Of a stretch of DNA of 64,000 nucleotides, positions 26,421-35,433 are shown one piece after another. Positions within the stretch are counted from its first letter, which is position 1. Every line of letters begins with the position of its first letter. The notes under the pieces are model-generated. The model ran no database searches, had not been told where the DNA came from, and saw nothing but the letters and a program-made list of their open reading frames with translations. Source of the DNA: Edaphobacter sp. (lineage in GTDB: Bacteria > Acidobacteriota > Terriglobia > Terriglobales > Acidobacteriaceae); the NCBI RefSeq assembly GCF_028283685.1, contig NZ_JAPWKF010000002.1, positions 1 through 64,000 of the forward strand, in the 5' to 3' direction. A program made the position numbers and the translations under genes.

Positions 26421-27811
26421 AAGCTGCTCCCCAGGCTGTCCGCAGGCAGCAGCCGCTCCAGCGAAGCACGTGAGAGCGTAAACCTGCCGCTGCCGTCGAC
26501 AATCTGCATCGTTCGCAGCCACTGTTCGAACTCCGGCGCTCGCTTGAGCCCCAGCACGCTGCGCACATACAGTGCATCGTGGAAGGAGGTGCTCTGGTAG
26601 TTCAGCATGATGTCATCAGCGCCTGGCACGCCGATGATGAAGTTCACGCCTGCCACACCCAGCAGCGTCAGCAGCGTGTCCATGTCGTCCTGATCGGCCT
26701 CGGCGTGGTTGGTGTAGCAGACGTCGCATCCCATCGGCAGCCCCAGCAGCTTGCCGCAGAAGTGATCTTCCAGTCCGGCGCGGATAATCTGCTTGCTGTC
26801 GAACAGATACTCCGGCCCGATGAATCCGACGACGGTGTTCACCAGCAGCGGGCGGTGCGCTCGCGCTACCGCATATGCCCGCGCCTCGCAGGTCTGTTGA
26901 TCGACGCCGAAGTTGGCTTCCGCCGAGAGTGCGCTCCCCTGGCCGGTCTCGAAGTACATGCAGTCCGAGCCGATCGTTCCGCGCTGCAGCGAGTGGGCAG
27001 CCTCCTCGGCCTCTTGCAGCAGGCCCAGCGTAATGCCGAAGCTGGTATTCGCCTTCTCGCTGCCCGCGATCGACTGGAAGACCAGGTCCACCGGAGCGCC
27101 CAGGCGCATCGCCTCCATCGTGTTGGTGATGTGCGTCAGTACGCAGCTTTGCACGGGAGCGTCGAATCGCGTGCGGAAGTCATCGAGCAGACGCAGCAGA
27201 GCGATCGCCGAACTGACGCTGTCGCTCGCCGGGTTGATTCCGATTACGGCATCGCCGCAGCCATACAGGATGCCATCGACCACCGATGCCAGAATACCCT
27301 TGGGATCATCCGTCGGATGGTTCGGCTGTAATCGTACCGCCATCGTCCCCGGCAGGCCGATCGTCGAGCGGAACCGTGTGACCACGCGCATGCGGCTCGT
27401 CGCAAGAATCAGGTCCTGGTTGCGCATCAGCTTCGAGACCGCGGCAGCCATCTCCGGTGTGATTCCGCGGCTTACTGCGGCAATCGTCTCCGACGTCTGC
27501 ATATCGTCCAGTAGCCACTCACGCAGCTGCCCCACCGTCAGGTGCGCAATCGACGCAAAGGCGGAGACGTCGTGCGTGTCCAGGATCAGCCGCGTGACAT
27601 CGTCGTTTTCATACGGAATGATGGCCTCGTTGAGAAAATGCTTCAACGGCAGATCTGCCAGCGCAAACCGTGCAGCTGCGCGTTCGATCTCGCTATCTGC
27701 TGCCACGCCCGCGAGCTGGTCGCCCGAGCGGCTCGGAGTCGCTTTCGCGAGCAGCGTCTTCAGGTCATCGAACCGATACGTGATGCCGTTGATCGTGTGT
27801 GTAAACGCCAT
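26417..27811 (-). CDS. eutB: Ethanolamine ammonia-lyase large subunit
   Basis: The 464-residue catalytic subunit with the ethanolamine and B12 sites (TIM-barrel fold). Matching stretches include GCGDAVIGINPASDSVSSAIALLRLLDDF, MYFETGQGSALSAEANFGVDQQTCEARAYAVAR and GCDVCYTNHAEADQDDMDTLLTLLGVAGVNFIIGVPGADDIMLNYQSTSFHD. Length equals the usual 450-465. It starts 9 bases after the permease stop. No reactivase eutA, aldehyde dehydrogenase or shell genes lie nearby, so this is the short permease-EutBC type used for nitrogen or carbon from ethanolamine. Confidence 0.96.
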   Translation of the reverse strand: MAFTHTINGITYRFDDLKTLLAKATPSRSGDQLAGVAADSEIERAAARFALADLPLKHFLNEAIIPYENDDVTRLILDTHDVSAFASIAHLTVGQLREWLLDDMQTSETIAAVSRGITPEMAAAVSKLMRNQDLILATSRMRVVTRFRSTIGLPGTMAVRLQPNHPTDDPKGILASVVDGILYGCGDAVIGINPASDSVSSAIALLRLLDDFRTRFDAPVQSCVLTHITNTMEAMRLGAPVDLVFQSIAGSEKANTSFGITLGLLQEAEEAAHSLQRGTIGSDCMYFETGQGSALSAEANFGVDQQTCEARAYAVARAHRPLLVNTVVGFIGPEYLFDSKQIIRAGLEDHFCGKLLGLPMGCDVCYTNHAEADQDDMDTLLTLLGVAGVNFIIGVPGADDIMLNYQSTSFHDALYVRSVLGLKRAPEFEQWLRTMQIVDGSGRFTLSRASLERLLPADSLGSSF

Positions 27812-27820
27812 GCCGTGTTT

Positions 27821-29167
27821 TCAGGCGGCCGACGTTCGACGCACGAGCCGCAATAAGAGATAACCACCGCCGACCAGACCGAAGAAGACCAGCGAGATGG
27901 TTCGGTTGTAGTAGATGATGCTTGCCAGGCAGATGGCAACTCCCAATAGCGTCCACAGAGGAGCAAAGGGATACATTCGTGCGCGAAACGGCCTCACCAT
28001 GTCGGGTTCCGTGCGCCGCAGGCGAAACAGCGCCAGCATGCTGACCGCATACATTACCAGCGCGCCCAGCACCGACATCGTCACAATATTCGCCGTAAGC
28101 GGCTGGCCGCCGATTGTAATCAGCGAGTCGCTGTAGATCGCTGCGATGCCTACCACGCCACCGGCCAGAATAGCGATCCATGGCGTGTTCAGCTTTGGAT
28201 GAATCCTGCTGAAGACATGCGGCAGATAGCCCGCCCTTGCCAGCGCGAAGATCTGTCGCGAGTAGCCGAAGATGATACCGTGCAGCGATGCGATCAGGCC
28301 GAACAGGCCCAGCCACACGAGCATGTGCAGCCATCCGCTCGCCGGACCGACGATCATCTTCATCGCCTGCGGCAGAGGATCGTTAATGTTCGCCAGCAGA
28401 CGCCAGTCACCTACGCCTCCGGCAAACAACATCACCCCGATGGCCAGCGCCAGCAGCGTGCAGATCCCTCCGATATAAGCGATCGGAATGGAGTGCGTGG
28501 GGCGCTCCGCCTCCTCCGCAGCCATGGCTACGCCTTCGATGGCGAGAAAGAACCAGATCGCAAATGGTACCGCGGCGAACATGCCATGTAGCGATCCCAT
28601 GGAAAAGCTGTTATGTCCTGCCCATCCGCCCGCTGCGAAGTGGCTCAGATGAAAGCCCGGCGCAACGACGGCCATGAAGACCAACAGCTCAATGATGGCG
28701 AGGATGGTGATGAACAGTTCGAAGTCGGCGGCGATCTTTACGCCGACGATGTTGATCGTCATAAACAGGAGATACGCCAGCACCGCCGCATGCTTCGGCG
28801 ACAACGAAGGGAACTGGACATTAAGATACGCACCAATCGCAAGCGCGATCGCTGGAGGCGCGAAGACGAACTCGATCAGCGTCGCTGCTCCGGCCAGATA
28901 GCCGCCGAACTCGCCGAAGGCGCGCTCCGCATAGGCGAAGGGGCCTCCTGCACTGGGGATCGCAGTCGTCAGCTCCGTGAAGCTGAAGATGAACGCCGTA
29001 TACATGGTGGCGATAAAGATGGTGGTGGTCAGGAAGCCGAGCGTGCCTGCGCTGGCCCAGCCATAACTCCAGCCAAAGTACTCTCCCGAGATCACGAGGC
29101 CGACTGCGATGCCCCATAACTGCCAGGTGTTCAGTGTCGCTTTCAGGTGCGAGCTGCTGTCGTCCAA
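27821..29167 (-). CDS. eat: Ethanolamine permease (APC superfamily)
   Basis: A 448-residue inner-membrane protein with about 12 helices of the amino acid-polyamine-organocation superfamily. ISGEYFGWSYGWASAGTLGF and AIPSAGGPFAYAERAFGEFGGYLAG match the ethanolamine permease branch. It leads the operon and is followed at 9 bases by eutB. The start codon is TTG at 29167, supported by an AAGGGAGA ribosome site 4-5 bases upstream; no ATG fits as well. Ethanolamine as substrate follows from both the family and the two lyase genes behind it. Confidence 0.9.
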   Translation of the reverse strand: MDDSSSHLKATLNTWQLWGIAVGLVISGEYFGWSYGWASAGTLGFLTTTIFIATMYTAFIFSFTELTTAIPSAGGPFAYAERAFGEFGGYLAGAATLIEFVFAPPAIALAIGAYLNVQFPSLSPKHAAVLAYLLFMTINIVGVKIAADFELFITILAIIELLVFMAVVAPGFHLSHFAAGGWAGHNSFSMGSLHGMFAAVPFAIWFFLAIEGVAMAAEEAERPTHSIPIAYIGGICTLLALAIGVMLFAGGVGDWRLLANINDPLPQAMKMIVGPASGWLHMLVWLGLFGLIASLHGIIFGYSRQIFALARAGYLPHVFSRIHPKLNTPWIAILAGGVVGIAAIYSDSLITIGGQPLTANIVTMSVLGALVMYAVSMLALFRLRRTEPDMVRPFRARMYPFAPLWTLLGVAICLASIIYYNRTISLVFFGLVGGGYLLLRLVRRTSAA

Positions 29168-29630
29168 GATGTCTCCCTTGGATCATTATGCGCATGCACT
29201 CCAGAATGAGTTATCGAAAATCGGCAACAGCGCATACGCATTCCGCCACTGAGAATGTCACACGCTTCTTTCGCCAGGATTGATCGGAGTTATTCAGGGG
29301 GCGCATTTCATCAAATGCCTGTCTTCATAGGCGCTCGAAATTCCGCCACAAAGATTGTGGCATCAGGTCTTTAGCGAAAGCCGAGACTCCGTGTGATTCA
29401 AGCCGGCCTTTGCTCGTGCGCTTTTGGCGTGGTTCCAGCGGGAGCAAATAAGGGAGCCATATTCTTTTCTTCAGACAAACGAATGGCTTTGTGAGTATCC
29501 GCCCATCGCGGTAGAGGTCGGAGAGGAGCCCCACCGAATTCCTCTCCGACCGTTCTTCTAGCGTATGTAGCCCCGTATGGTTTTACCGCGTGACGATAAT
29601 TGATCCCACTCTTTATTTGCTGATGAATCG
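29168..29630. other. Intergenic region upstream of the ethanolamine genes
   Basis: About 460 bases with no convincing gene. It contains the presumed promoter of the permease operon and a perfect 12-bp stem (29516-29527 with 29540-29551) with a weak T-rich tail on the plus strand. A 6-bp hairpin also lies near 29355. GCCACTG occurs near 29248 on the plus strand, but the rest of a cobalamin riboswitch is missing. Confidence 0.4.
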
Positions 29631-30785
29631 TTAGAGCGAGGTCCAGGCAGAGTTGTTTTTTGCCGAGCGCAGGACGGCATCGACGAAGCGCATGCCGGTC
29701 AGACCGTCTTCGACGCCAGGAACGAGGCATGCAACTGCGGGCGGTTGCTGCTGCAGGATGCGTGCTGTGATCTGGTCGGCGATATCGGTGTAGAGCTGCG
29801 CGAAGGCCTCGAAGTAGCCTTCGGGATGGCCGGAGGGAAGGCGGGTAGCATGCGTTGAGGCAGCAGAGATGCCGGGGCCGCCGCGGGTGATGATGCGCGG
29901 CTGCTCCTTGAGCGGAGTGAAGACGATGTGATTGGGATCTTCCTGCCGCCAGGTGAGTCCACCCTTTTCGCCATAGATGCGAAGCGAGAGATCGTTCTCT
30001 TCGCCGACGGCGATCTGTGAGGCCCAGAGCCCGGCCTTGGCGCCGTTGCTAAGGCGCAGCATCACCTGAATGTTGTCATCGACGCGGCGGCCGGGGACGA
30101 AGGTGGTGACGTCGGCGGCCAGCTGCTCGCAGGTGAGACCGGTGGTGAAGCAGGCGAGGTGGAAGGCGTGGGTGCCGATGTCGCCGAGGCATCCGCCGGG
30201 GCCGCTGCGTGCGGGGTCGGTGCGCCAGTCGGCCTGCTTGGCGCCGGTCTGTTCGAGTGGGGTGGCCAGCCAGTCCTGTGCGTACTCGGACTGGATCATG
30301 CGGATGGCGCCGAGCTCGCCGCCAAGCACCATCTCTCGTATCTGCCGGATCATGGGATAGCCGGTGTAGGTGTGGGTAAGGCCGAAGATGAGGCCGGTCT
30401 TCTGAACGAGCGTGACGAGTTCTTCAGCCTCGGCAACGTTGATCGTCATGGGCTTGTCGCAGATGACGTGGATGCCTGCCTCGAGAAAGGCCTTGGCGAT
30501 GGGATAGTGCAGGTGGTTGGGGGTGACGATGGCGACGACGTCGATGCCGTCTTCGCGCGCGGCTTCGGCCTGCGCCATCGCCGCGTAGGTGGTGTAGGAG
30601 CGGGCGACGAAGAGATCGCGGGCGGCCTCAGCCGATTTCGTTGCATCGGAGGAGAGGGAGGCGGCGACGAGTTCGTAACGATCGTCGAGGCGGGCGGCTA
30701 CGCGATGGACCGCGCCAATGAAGGCTCCGGGGCCTCCGCCGACCATGCCGAGGCGCAGGCGCCGATTGAGCTTTGTCTCTGCCAT
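29631..30785 (-). CDS. Gfo/Idh/MocA-family oxidoreductase
   Basis: A 384-residue NAD(P)-dependent oxidoreductase. The Rossmann motif LGMVGGGPGAFIGAVHR is N-terminal and DVVAIVTPNHLHYPIAKAFLEAGIHVICDKPMTINVAEAEELV carries the CDKP (usually EKP) motif with the catalytic lysine. GGCLGDIGTHAFHLA contains the Asp and His typical of the active site. Substrates in this family are sugars or inositols; the exact one is unknown. It is followed at 14 bases by a sugar isomerase/epimerase of the IolE-like type, a common pairing in catabolism of modified sugars or cyclitols. Confidence 0.9.
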   Translation of the reverse strand: MAETKLNRRLRLGMVGGGPGAFIGAVHRVAARLDDRYELVAASLSSDATKSAEAARDLFVARSYTTYAAMAQAEAAREDGIDVVAIVTPNHLHYPIAKAFLEAGIHVICDKPMTINVAEAEELVTLVQKTGLIFGLTHTYTGYPMIRQIREMVLGGELGAIRMIQSEYAQDWLATPLEQTGAKQADWRTDPARSGPGGCLGDIGTHAFHLACFTTGLTCEQLAADVTTFVPGRRVDDNIQVMLRLSNGAKAGLWASQIAVGEENDLSLRIYGEKGGLTWRQEDPNHIVFTPLKEQPRIITRGGPGISAASTHATRLPSGHPEGYFEAFAQLYTDIADQITARILQQQPPAVACLVPGVEDGLTGMRFVDAVLRSAKNNSAWTSL

Positions 30786-30799
30786 GTGCTGTCTGTCTC

Positions 30800-31858
30800 C
30801 TAACGCTTCAAACCGAGCAATTGTTGGATGGCGGCTTCATCGGTGGCTGCACCGGCGAAGTCGTCGAAGGCGCGGTCAGCCACCTGGATGATGTGTTTGG
30901 CTATGAAGGGCGCTCCCTCGCGGGCTCCCTGTTCCGAGCTCTTGATGCAGCACTCCCACTCCATGACCGCCCAGCCATCGTAGCCATACTGTGAGAGCTT
31001 GGAGAAGATGGCGCCGAAGTTGACCTGTCCATCGCCCAGCGAACGGAAGCGTCCGGCGCGGTTAACCCATGACTGGAAGCCACCGTAAACGCCCTGGCGG
31101 CCGGTGGGATTAAACTCGGCGTCCTTGACGTGAAACATCTTGATGCGCTCGTGGTAAAGGTCGATGTACTCAAGGTAGTCGAGCTGCTGCAGGATGAAGT
31201 GGCTGGGGTCGTAGAGGAGGTTGCAGCGCGGATGGCCATCGAGCAGATCGAGGAACATCTCGAAGGATGCGCCGTCGTGGATGTCTTCGCCGGGGTGGAT
31301 CTCGAAGCAGAGATCGACGCCGTTCTCATCATAGACATTGAGGATGGGCTTCCAGCGGGTGGCCAGCTCTTTGAAGGCTGTCTCAACGAGGCCGTTCGGG
31401 CGCTGCGGCCAGGGGTAGACATACGGCCATGCCAGTGCGCCCGAGAAGGTGGCGTGGACCTTGAGGCCGAGATTCTGCGATGCCTTCGCGGCGAAGTGCA
31501 GCTGTTCCGTTGCCCAGGCCTGGCGCGCTGCAGAGTTGCCATGCACGGAGGCCGGCGCGAAGCTGTCGAAGAGGGAATCGTAGGCAGGATGAACGGCTAC
31601 GAGCTGGCCCTGCAGGTGGGTGGAGAGCTCGGTGAGCTCGACGCCATGTTTTGCCAGCGTGGCTTTGAGGTCGTCGCAATAGGCGGAGCTTTCGGCGGCT
31701 TGCTTCAGGTCGATGAGGCGGGCGTCCCAGGTGGGGATCTGCACGCCTTTGAATCCGAGGGATGCGGCCCAGGCCGCAATCGTGTCCAGGCTGTTGAAGG
31801 GCGCCTGGTCTCCGGCGAACTGCGCCAGGAAGATTCCCGGGCCTTTGATCGTCTTCAT
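30800..31858 (-). CDS. Sugar phosphate isomerase/epimerase (xylose isomerase-like TIM barrel)
   Basis: A 352-residue protein of the AP_endonuc_2/xylose isomerase-like TIM barrel family. Metal-binding type residues occur in DLCFEIHPGEDIHDG, NLLYDPSHFILQQLDY, IKMFHVKDAEFNPTG and VMEWECCIKSS. It probably isomerises or epimerises a sugar or cyclitol intermediate. It is translated just upstream of the Gfo/Idh/MocA oxidoreductase, so the two likely share a pathway. The start at 31858 follows directly from the first conserved residues. Confidence 0.87.
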   Translation of the reverse strand: MKTIKGPGIFLAQFAGDQAPFNSLDTIAAWAASLGFKGVQIPTWDARLIDLKQAAESSAYCDDLKATLAKHGVELTELSTHLQGQLVAVHPAYDSLFDSFAPASVHGNSAARQAWATEQLHFAAKASQNLGLKVHATFSGALAWPYVYPWPQRPNGLVETAFKELATRWKPILNVYDENGVDLCFEIHPGEDIHDGASFEMFLDLLDGHPRCNLLYDPSHFILQQLDYLEYIDLYHERIKMFHVKDAEFNPTGRQGVYGGFQSWVNRAGRFRSLGDGQVNFGAIFSKLSQYGYDGWAVMEWECCIKSSEQGAREGAPFIAKHIIQVADRAFDDFAGAATDEAAIQQLLGLKR

Positions 31859-31959
31859 TGCGTTGATGTCCTTTTCCTTCAGCGTTACGTGCTGCTATGA
31901 GCTTGTGTGGCAGTGCGTTCGTGCCACGGTGAAAGGGTACAACACCCTGCCCGTTGACT

Positions 31960-33543
31960 TCATCGGGCAGCGCGTGCTGTAGCGGGATGCGCTGTGGCGG
32001 TCTCCGGCAGGCGCCATGAAAAGACTACGCCGCCGCTGGTCATCAGGACGTACTGCTTCCCGTCGATCTCGTAGGTCTCCGGACCGCCGTTGATGGACGA
32101 GCCGGAGTATGCGTGCCAGAGGGTCTTGCCGCTCTTGCTGTCGAGTGCGAGGAAGGTGCCGGAGGAGTTTCCGGTGAAGAGGAGACCGGATGCGGTGGTG
32201 AGCACGCCGGACCCGGCAGCGCCTTCGCCAAGCTCGTGGCTCCAGCGGATCTTACCGGTCTGGTAGTCGATGGCTTCGAGCACGCCCTTGGACCATAGGC
32301 CGTAGTCGGCACCGGCCCAGCCATAAGTACCGTCGGCGGGTTTGGCAAAGTAAAGGCTGTAGCTGGGCGCCGCGCTGACGATAAAGAGGCCGGTCGCCGG
32401 ATCGAAGCTGGGGGAGCGGTAGTTGGTCATGCCGCCTTCGTCCGGCGCGATGAGACGGCCGTCGGGCGCGGGCTCCTTGGCGGGATTCGGTATGGGGCGG
32501 CCATCCTTATCGATGCCGGAGGTCCAGTTGACGGGACCGTAGTTGGTGGTCAACAGGCTCTTACCGTTGGTGCGGTCGAGGACGAAGAAGTAGCCGTTGC
32601 GTGAGGCCTGCATCAGCATCTTGTAGGGCTTGCCGTGGAAGTTGCCGTCGACGAGCACGGGAATCTCGACGGCGTCCCAGTCATGGGTGTCATGCGGCGA
32701 GGGCTGAAAAGCCCAGACGAGTTTGCCGGTCTCGGGATTGAGCGCGACGATGCTGCAGGTGTAGAGATTGTCGCCGGGACGCACCTTGCCGTTCAGCACC
32801 GGCGTGGGGTTGCCCGTGCCCCAGTAGACGAGGTTCAGCTGGGGATCGTAGGTGCCGGTGATCCAGGCGTTGCCGCCGGTCGTCTTGTGTGGCGTACCTA
32901 CGGGCGATGTCGCATCCCACTGCCACTGCGTGACGCCGGTATCGGCATCAATGGAACGGACGAAGCCCTGCAGGTTGTCGAAGTCACCGGAGGCGCCGAC
33001 CATGACGTGATTGCCGACGATCAGCGGCGACATGGACGCCCACTGGCCCTTGGAGGCGTCGGCCACCTGGACCTCCCACTTGACGTTGCCATTACGCGCG
33101 TCGAGGCATTCGAGATGCGCGTCGGGGGTGAGGTAGTAGAGGTTTTCTTTGTATAGCGCGACCCCGCGGCTGCCGATGTGCAGTGCCTTCTTGGGGGCCT
33201 CGGTGTGTTGCCATACCTGGCGGCCGGTGCGGGCATCGACGGCCCAGATGTGGTCGGGAACGGAGAAGTAGAGGATGCCGTTGGCGAGTACCGGGGCGGA
33301 TTTGATCAGCGCGGGCTGATTGGTCTGAAAGGCCCACGCGAGGGTCAGGTTGCGGACGTTCTGCGGCGTGATCTGGGTGAGAGAGCTATGGCGCTTGCCG
33401 GAGTAGTCGCCATGATAGAGAGGCCAACTGTCGGTTCGCGGATGAAGCAGCATATCGCTGCTGACCTCCTGCGACCAAAGCGCAGAGCAGGAGAGCGTCG
33501 CGGCGATGGCGGCTCCGAGGATGGCACGTCGAAACAAGTACAT
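31960..33543 (-). CDS. Secreted PQQ-dependent dehydrogenase (quinoprotein)
   Basis: A 527-residue protein with a signal peptide (about 1-24) and an eight-bladed beta-propeller of the quinoprotein dehydrogenase family. W-motifs recur (WAVDARTGRQVWQ, CLDARNGNVKWEV, LNPETGKLVWAF, DYQTGKIRW, LDSKSGKTLW). HDTHDWDAVEIPVL holds the aspartate expected to act as base. The vicinal Cys-Cys pair of methanol dehydrogenase-type enzymes is absent. An alcohol or sugar is the likely substrate. It lies 36 bases before a dihaem cytochrome c gene in reading order, so the cytochrome is encoded first and is the likely electron acceptor. Confidence 0.9.
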   Translation of the reverse strand: MYLFRRAILGAAIAATLSCSALWSQEVSSDMLLHPRTDSWPLYHGDYSGKRHSSLTQITPQNVRNLTLAWAFQTNQPALIKSAPVLANGILYFSVPDHIWAVDARTGRQVWQHTEAPKKALHIGSRGVALYKENLYYLTPDAHLECLDARNGNVKWEVQVADASKGQWASMSPLIVGNHVMVGASGDFDNLQGFVRSIDADTGVTQWQWDATSPVGTPHKTTGGNAWITGTYDPQLNLVYWGTGNPTPVLNGKVRPGDNLYTCSIVALNPETGKLVWAFQPSPHDTHDWDAVEIPVLVDGNFHGKPYKMLMQASRNGYFFVLDRTNGKSLLTTNYGPVNWTSGIDKDGRPIPNPAKEPAPDGRLIAPDEGGMTNYRSPSFDPATGLFIVSAAPSYSLYFAKPADGTYGWAGADYGLWSKGVLEAIDYQTGKIRWSHELGEGAAGSGVLTTASGLLFTGNSSGTFLALDSKSGKTLWHAYSGSSINGGPETYEIDGKQYVLMTSGGVVFSWRLPETATAHPATARAAR

Positions 33544-33579
33544 AACGATTAGGCCTTTCCGGGCGATGAGCGGCGCTGA

Positions 33580-34431
33580 TTAGCGAAGCGTCTGGATGTA
33601 TGCCATCAGGTTGTGGATGTCGTCGTCGGTGTATTTGTCGAAGAGTTCGACGTGAGCCTCGGCCGGGGCATCCACTTTGTATGTCACCTTATCCTTGCTC
33701 CAGGAGCGATAGCGGCCGTCGTCGTCGATGAGAGCGATGGTGAACTCATCCTGGAAGGCGAGCTTGCCGGTGACGGCGGAGCCATTGTGCACGGTCACGC
33801 TTACTCTGGCCTTGGTGTCGCGGGGAGCGAGCATCTGCTGCTCGAGCTTGAGGCCCTCGTAGCGTGAGGCGACACCGGCCAGGTCGCCGGTCGGGGAGTG
33901 GCATTTCGAGCAGGTGCCTGCGCCGTTGAAATACTTTTTGCCGGCCTCGACGTTGCCTGTCTGCAGGTCGGAGACATCGACACCCTTGCGGTCGCCGGTC
34001 TGCGACATCGCCTTGTCCTGTTGGGAATGAATGAAGGCGATAAGGTGTACGACCTCCGCATCGGCGAGGGCGAACTTCGGCATGCCCTTCTCCATTCTGC
34101 CGGTGCGAATTACGGCGCCGATGTCGTTGCCGTTCTTATCGCCTGTGACCAGCTTGGAGCGAGTGAGGTCGGGGCCGCTCTCGCCGCCCCCGGCATCTCG
34201 GCCGTGGCAGAAAGCGCAGTGCTGCTGGAAGAGGGAGCCGCCGTCTTCGATCTCGGCTGCCGTATAGACCTTATGCGCGGGGAGAGGGCCCTGAGCGCCA
34301 AAGACGGGCTTGGCTGCAGCCGAAGCACCTTGTCCATAGGCCGTCGGCATGGTGAATACGCTGCACAAAAGGGCGAGACACGCAGTCTGGGCGTGTCGCT
34401 GGAGATGAACCCAGCCACAAGTAGTTGGCAT
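33580..34431 (-). CDS. Periplasmic dihaem cytochrome c with an inserted beta domain
   Basis: A 283-residue cytochrome with a signal peptide (about 1-34) and two haem sites, CAFCH (72-76) and CSKCH (174-178). KGMPKF (about 115-120) supplies the axial Met of haem 1. After haem 2 there is an insertion of about 60 residues, VSVTVHNGSAVTGKLAFQDE and onwards (about 210-255), before the closing helix DDDIHNLMAYIQTL. The ATG at 34431 is chosen because it begins the signal peptide; a longer open frame extends upstream. Encoded just before the PQQ dehydrogenase, it probably passes electrons from it to the respiratory chain. Confidence 0.9.
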   Translation of the reverse strand: MPTTCGWVHLQRHAQTACLALLCSVFTMPTAYGQGASAAAKPVFGAQGPLPAHKVYTAAEIEDGGSLFQQHCAFCHGRDAGGGESGPDLTRSKLVTGDKNGNDIGAVIRTGRMEKGMPKFALADAEVVHLIAFIHSQQDKAMSQTGDRKGVDVSDLQTGNVEAGKKYFNGAGTCSKCHSPTGDLAGVASRYEGLKLEQQMLAPRDTKARVSVTVHNGSAVTGKLAFQDEFTIALIDDDGRYRSWSKDKVTYKVDAPAEAHVELFDKYTDDDIHNLMAYIQTLR

Positions 34432-34539
34432 GAAGGAAGGCCCCTTTATTTCTGCCCTCAAAAATATTACAGCGGAGCCTCGATTGGCAAGGACGGTTGT
34501 CCTGCGCCCTTGCAAGGATGTGCGCAAGGCTTTGGTGGA

Positions 34540-35385
34540 CTATTTCTTGCGTTTGCGAACCGGGGCGGGTTCTTCGGCCGGTTCCGGTTCGGTCAAGGCT
34601 CCCATGGCCTCGGAGATTTGGCGGCTGGCGCGCTGCAGGGACTCGATCACCTCGGTTGGGCTGATGTTATCTTCGATCCGCTTGACGTAGGGAACCGTGA
34701 TACCAGCGATGGCATTGCCCTGCGCATTGAGGACGGGGAAGCTGATATTGATGATGCCGTTGATCTCATAGCTGGCGCGACGCTCGTAGCCGCGAGCGCG
34801 GATCTTCTCGAGATGATCGTCGAGGTCGGCAGGCTTCTTCTTCTGGGTTTCGAGGGACCACTCGTGGATGGCGCGAGCGCAGGCGTCCTCGTCCTGGTGC
34901 GCGAGGATGACGTGTCCTGTGGCGGCGTGCATCAGGTCGACCTTGGAGCCGACTTTGACGTAGAAGCCGGTCGATTCCGGCGAGTCCACCTGGGCGAGGA
35001 TGACGACGTGGCTACCGTCAAGTACGCCGAGATGGCAGGACTGTCGCGTCTCCTGCGCCAGGGCGTGCATGATGGGAAGTGCCTCGGTCACCATGCGCTT
35101 GGTGGGGGGATGCTCCTGGCCGAGGCGGAAGAGGCGCAGGGTCAGGTGATAGCGCTCGCGGTTGGCCGATTGCGCGAGATAGCCTCGATGCTCGAGGCAG
35201 AGCAGCATGCGGAAGATCTCCGACATGGTGCGGTTCAGGCGCCGCGCCACCTCGCTGACGGTCATCCCCTCGGGCGTGCTGGCGAAGAGCTCCAGAATGT
35301 CCAGACCCTTTTCCAGGGCGGGTGTGGGATAGTACCGCTTCTCCTGCGGCTTCGTTATTGAGGGGCGAGAGGATGCCGGACGCAT
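34540..35385 (-). CDS. IclR-family transcriptional regulator
   Basis: A protein of about 281 residues with an N-terminal winged HTH (YPTPALEKGLDILELFASTPEGMTVSEVARRLNRTMSEIFRMLLCL) and a C-terminal IclR effector domain. The effector part includes CHLGVLDGSHVVILAQVDSP and GYERRASYEINGIINISFPVLN. The tail is a basic/acidic Pro-rich segment (EPAPVRKRKK). The ATG at 35385 is preferred; a TTG three codons earlier is possible. It precedes the cytochrome c and PQQ dehydrogenase genes by about 108 bases in reading order and may control them or the Gfo/Idh pair. Confidence 0.9.
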   Translation of the reverse strand: MRPASSRPSITKPQEKRYYPTPALEKGLDILELFASTPEGMTVSEVARRLNRTMSEIFRMLLCLEHRGYLAQSANRERYHLTLRLFRLGQEHPPTKRMVTEALPIMHALAQETRQSCHLGVLDGSHVVILAQVDSPESTGFYVKVGSKVDLMHAATGHVILAHQDEDACARAIHEWSLETQKKKPADLDDHLEKIRARGYERRASYEINGIINISFPVLNAQGNAIAGITVPYVKRIEDNISPTEVIESLQRASRQISEAMGALTEPEPAEEPAPVRKRKK

Positions 35386-35433
35386 TTCACACAAGGTAAC
35401 AAAAGCATTACGAGGTGTCGACGGTTCAAAGGC

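Noticed and set aside
24483-29167. Part of an ethanolamine microcompartment
   Set aside because: No shell protein or aldehyde dehydrogenase genes are present.
29240-29290. GCCACTG, as in a cobalamin riboswitch, near the ethanolamine genes
   Set aside because: It is on the strand opposite to the genes, and the B12-box part with CTGCC is missing.
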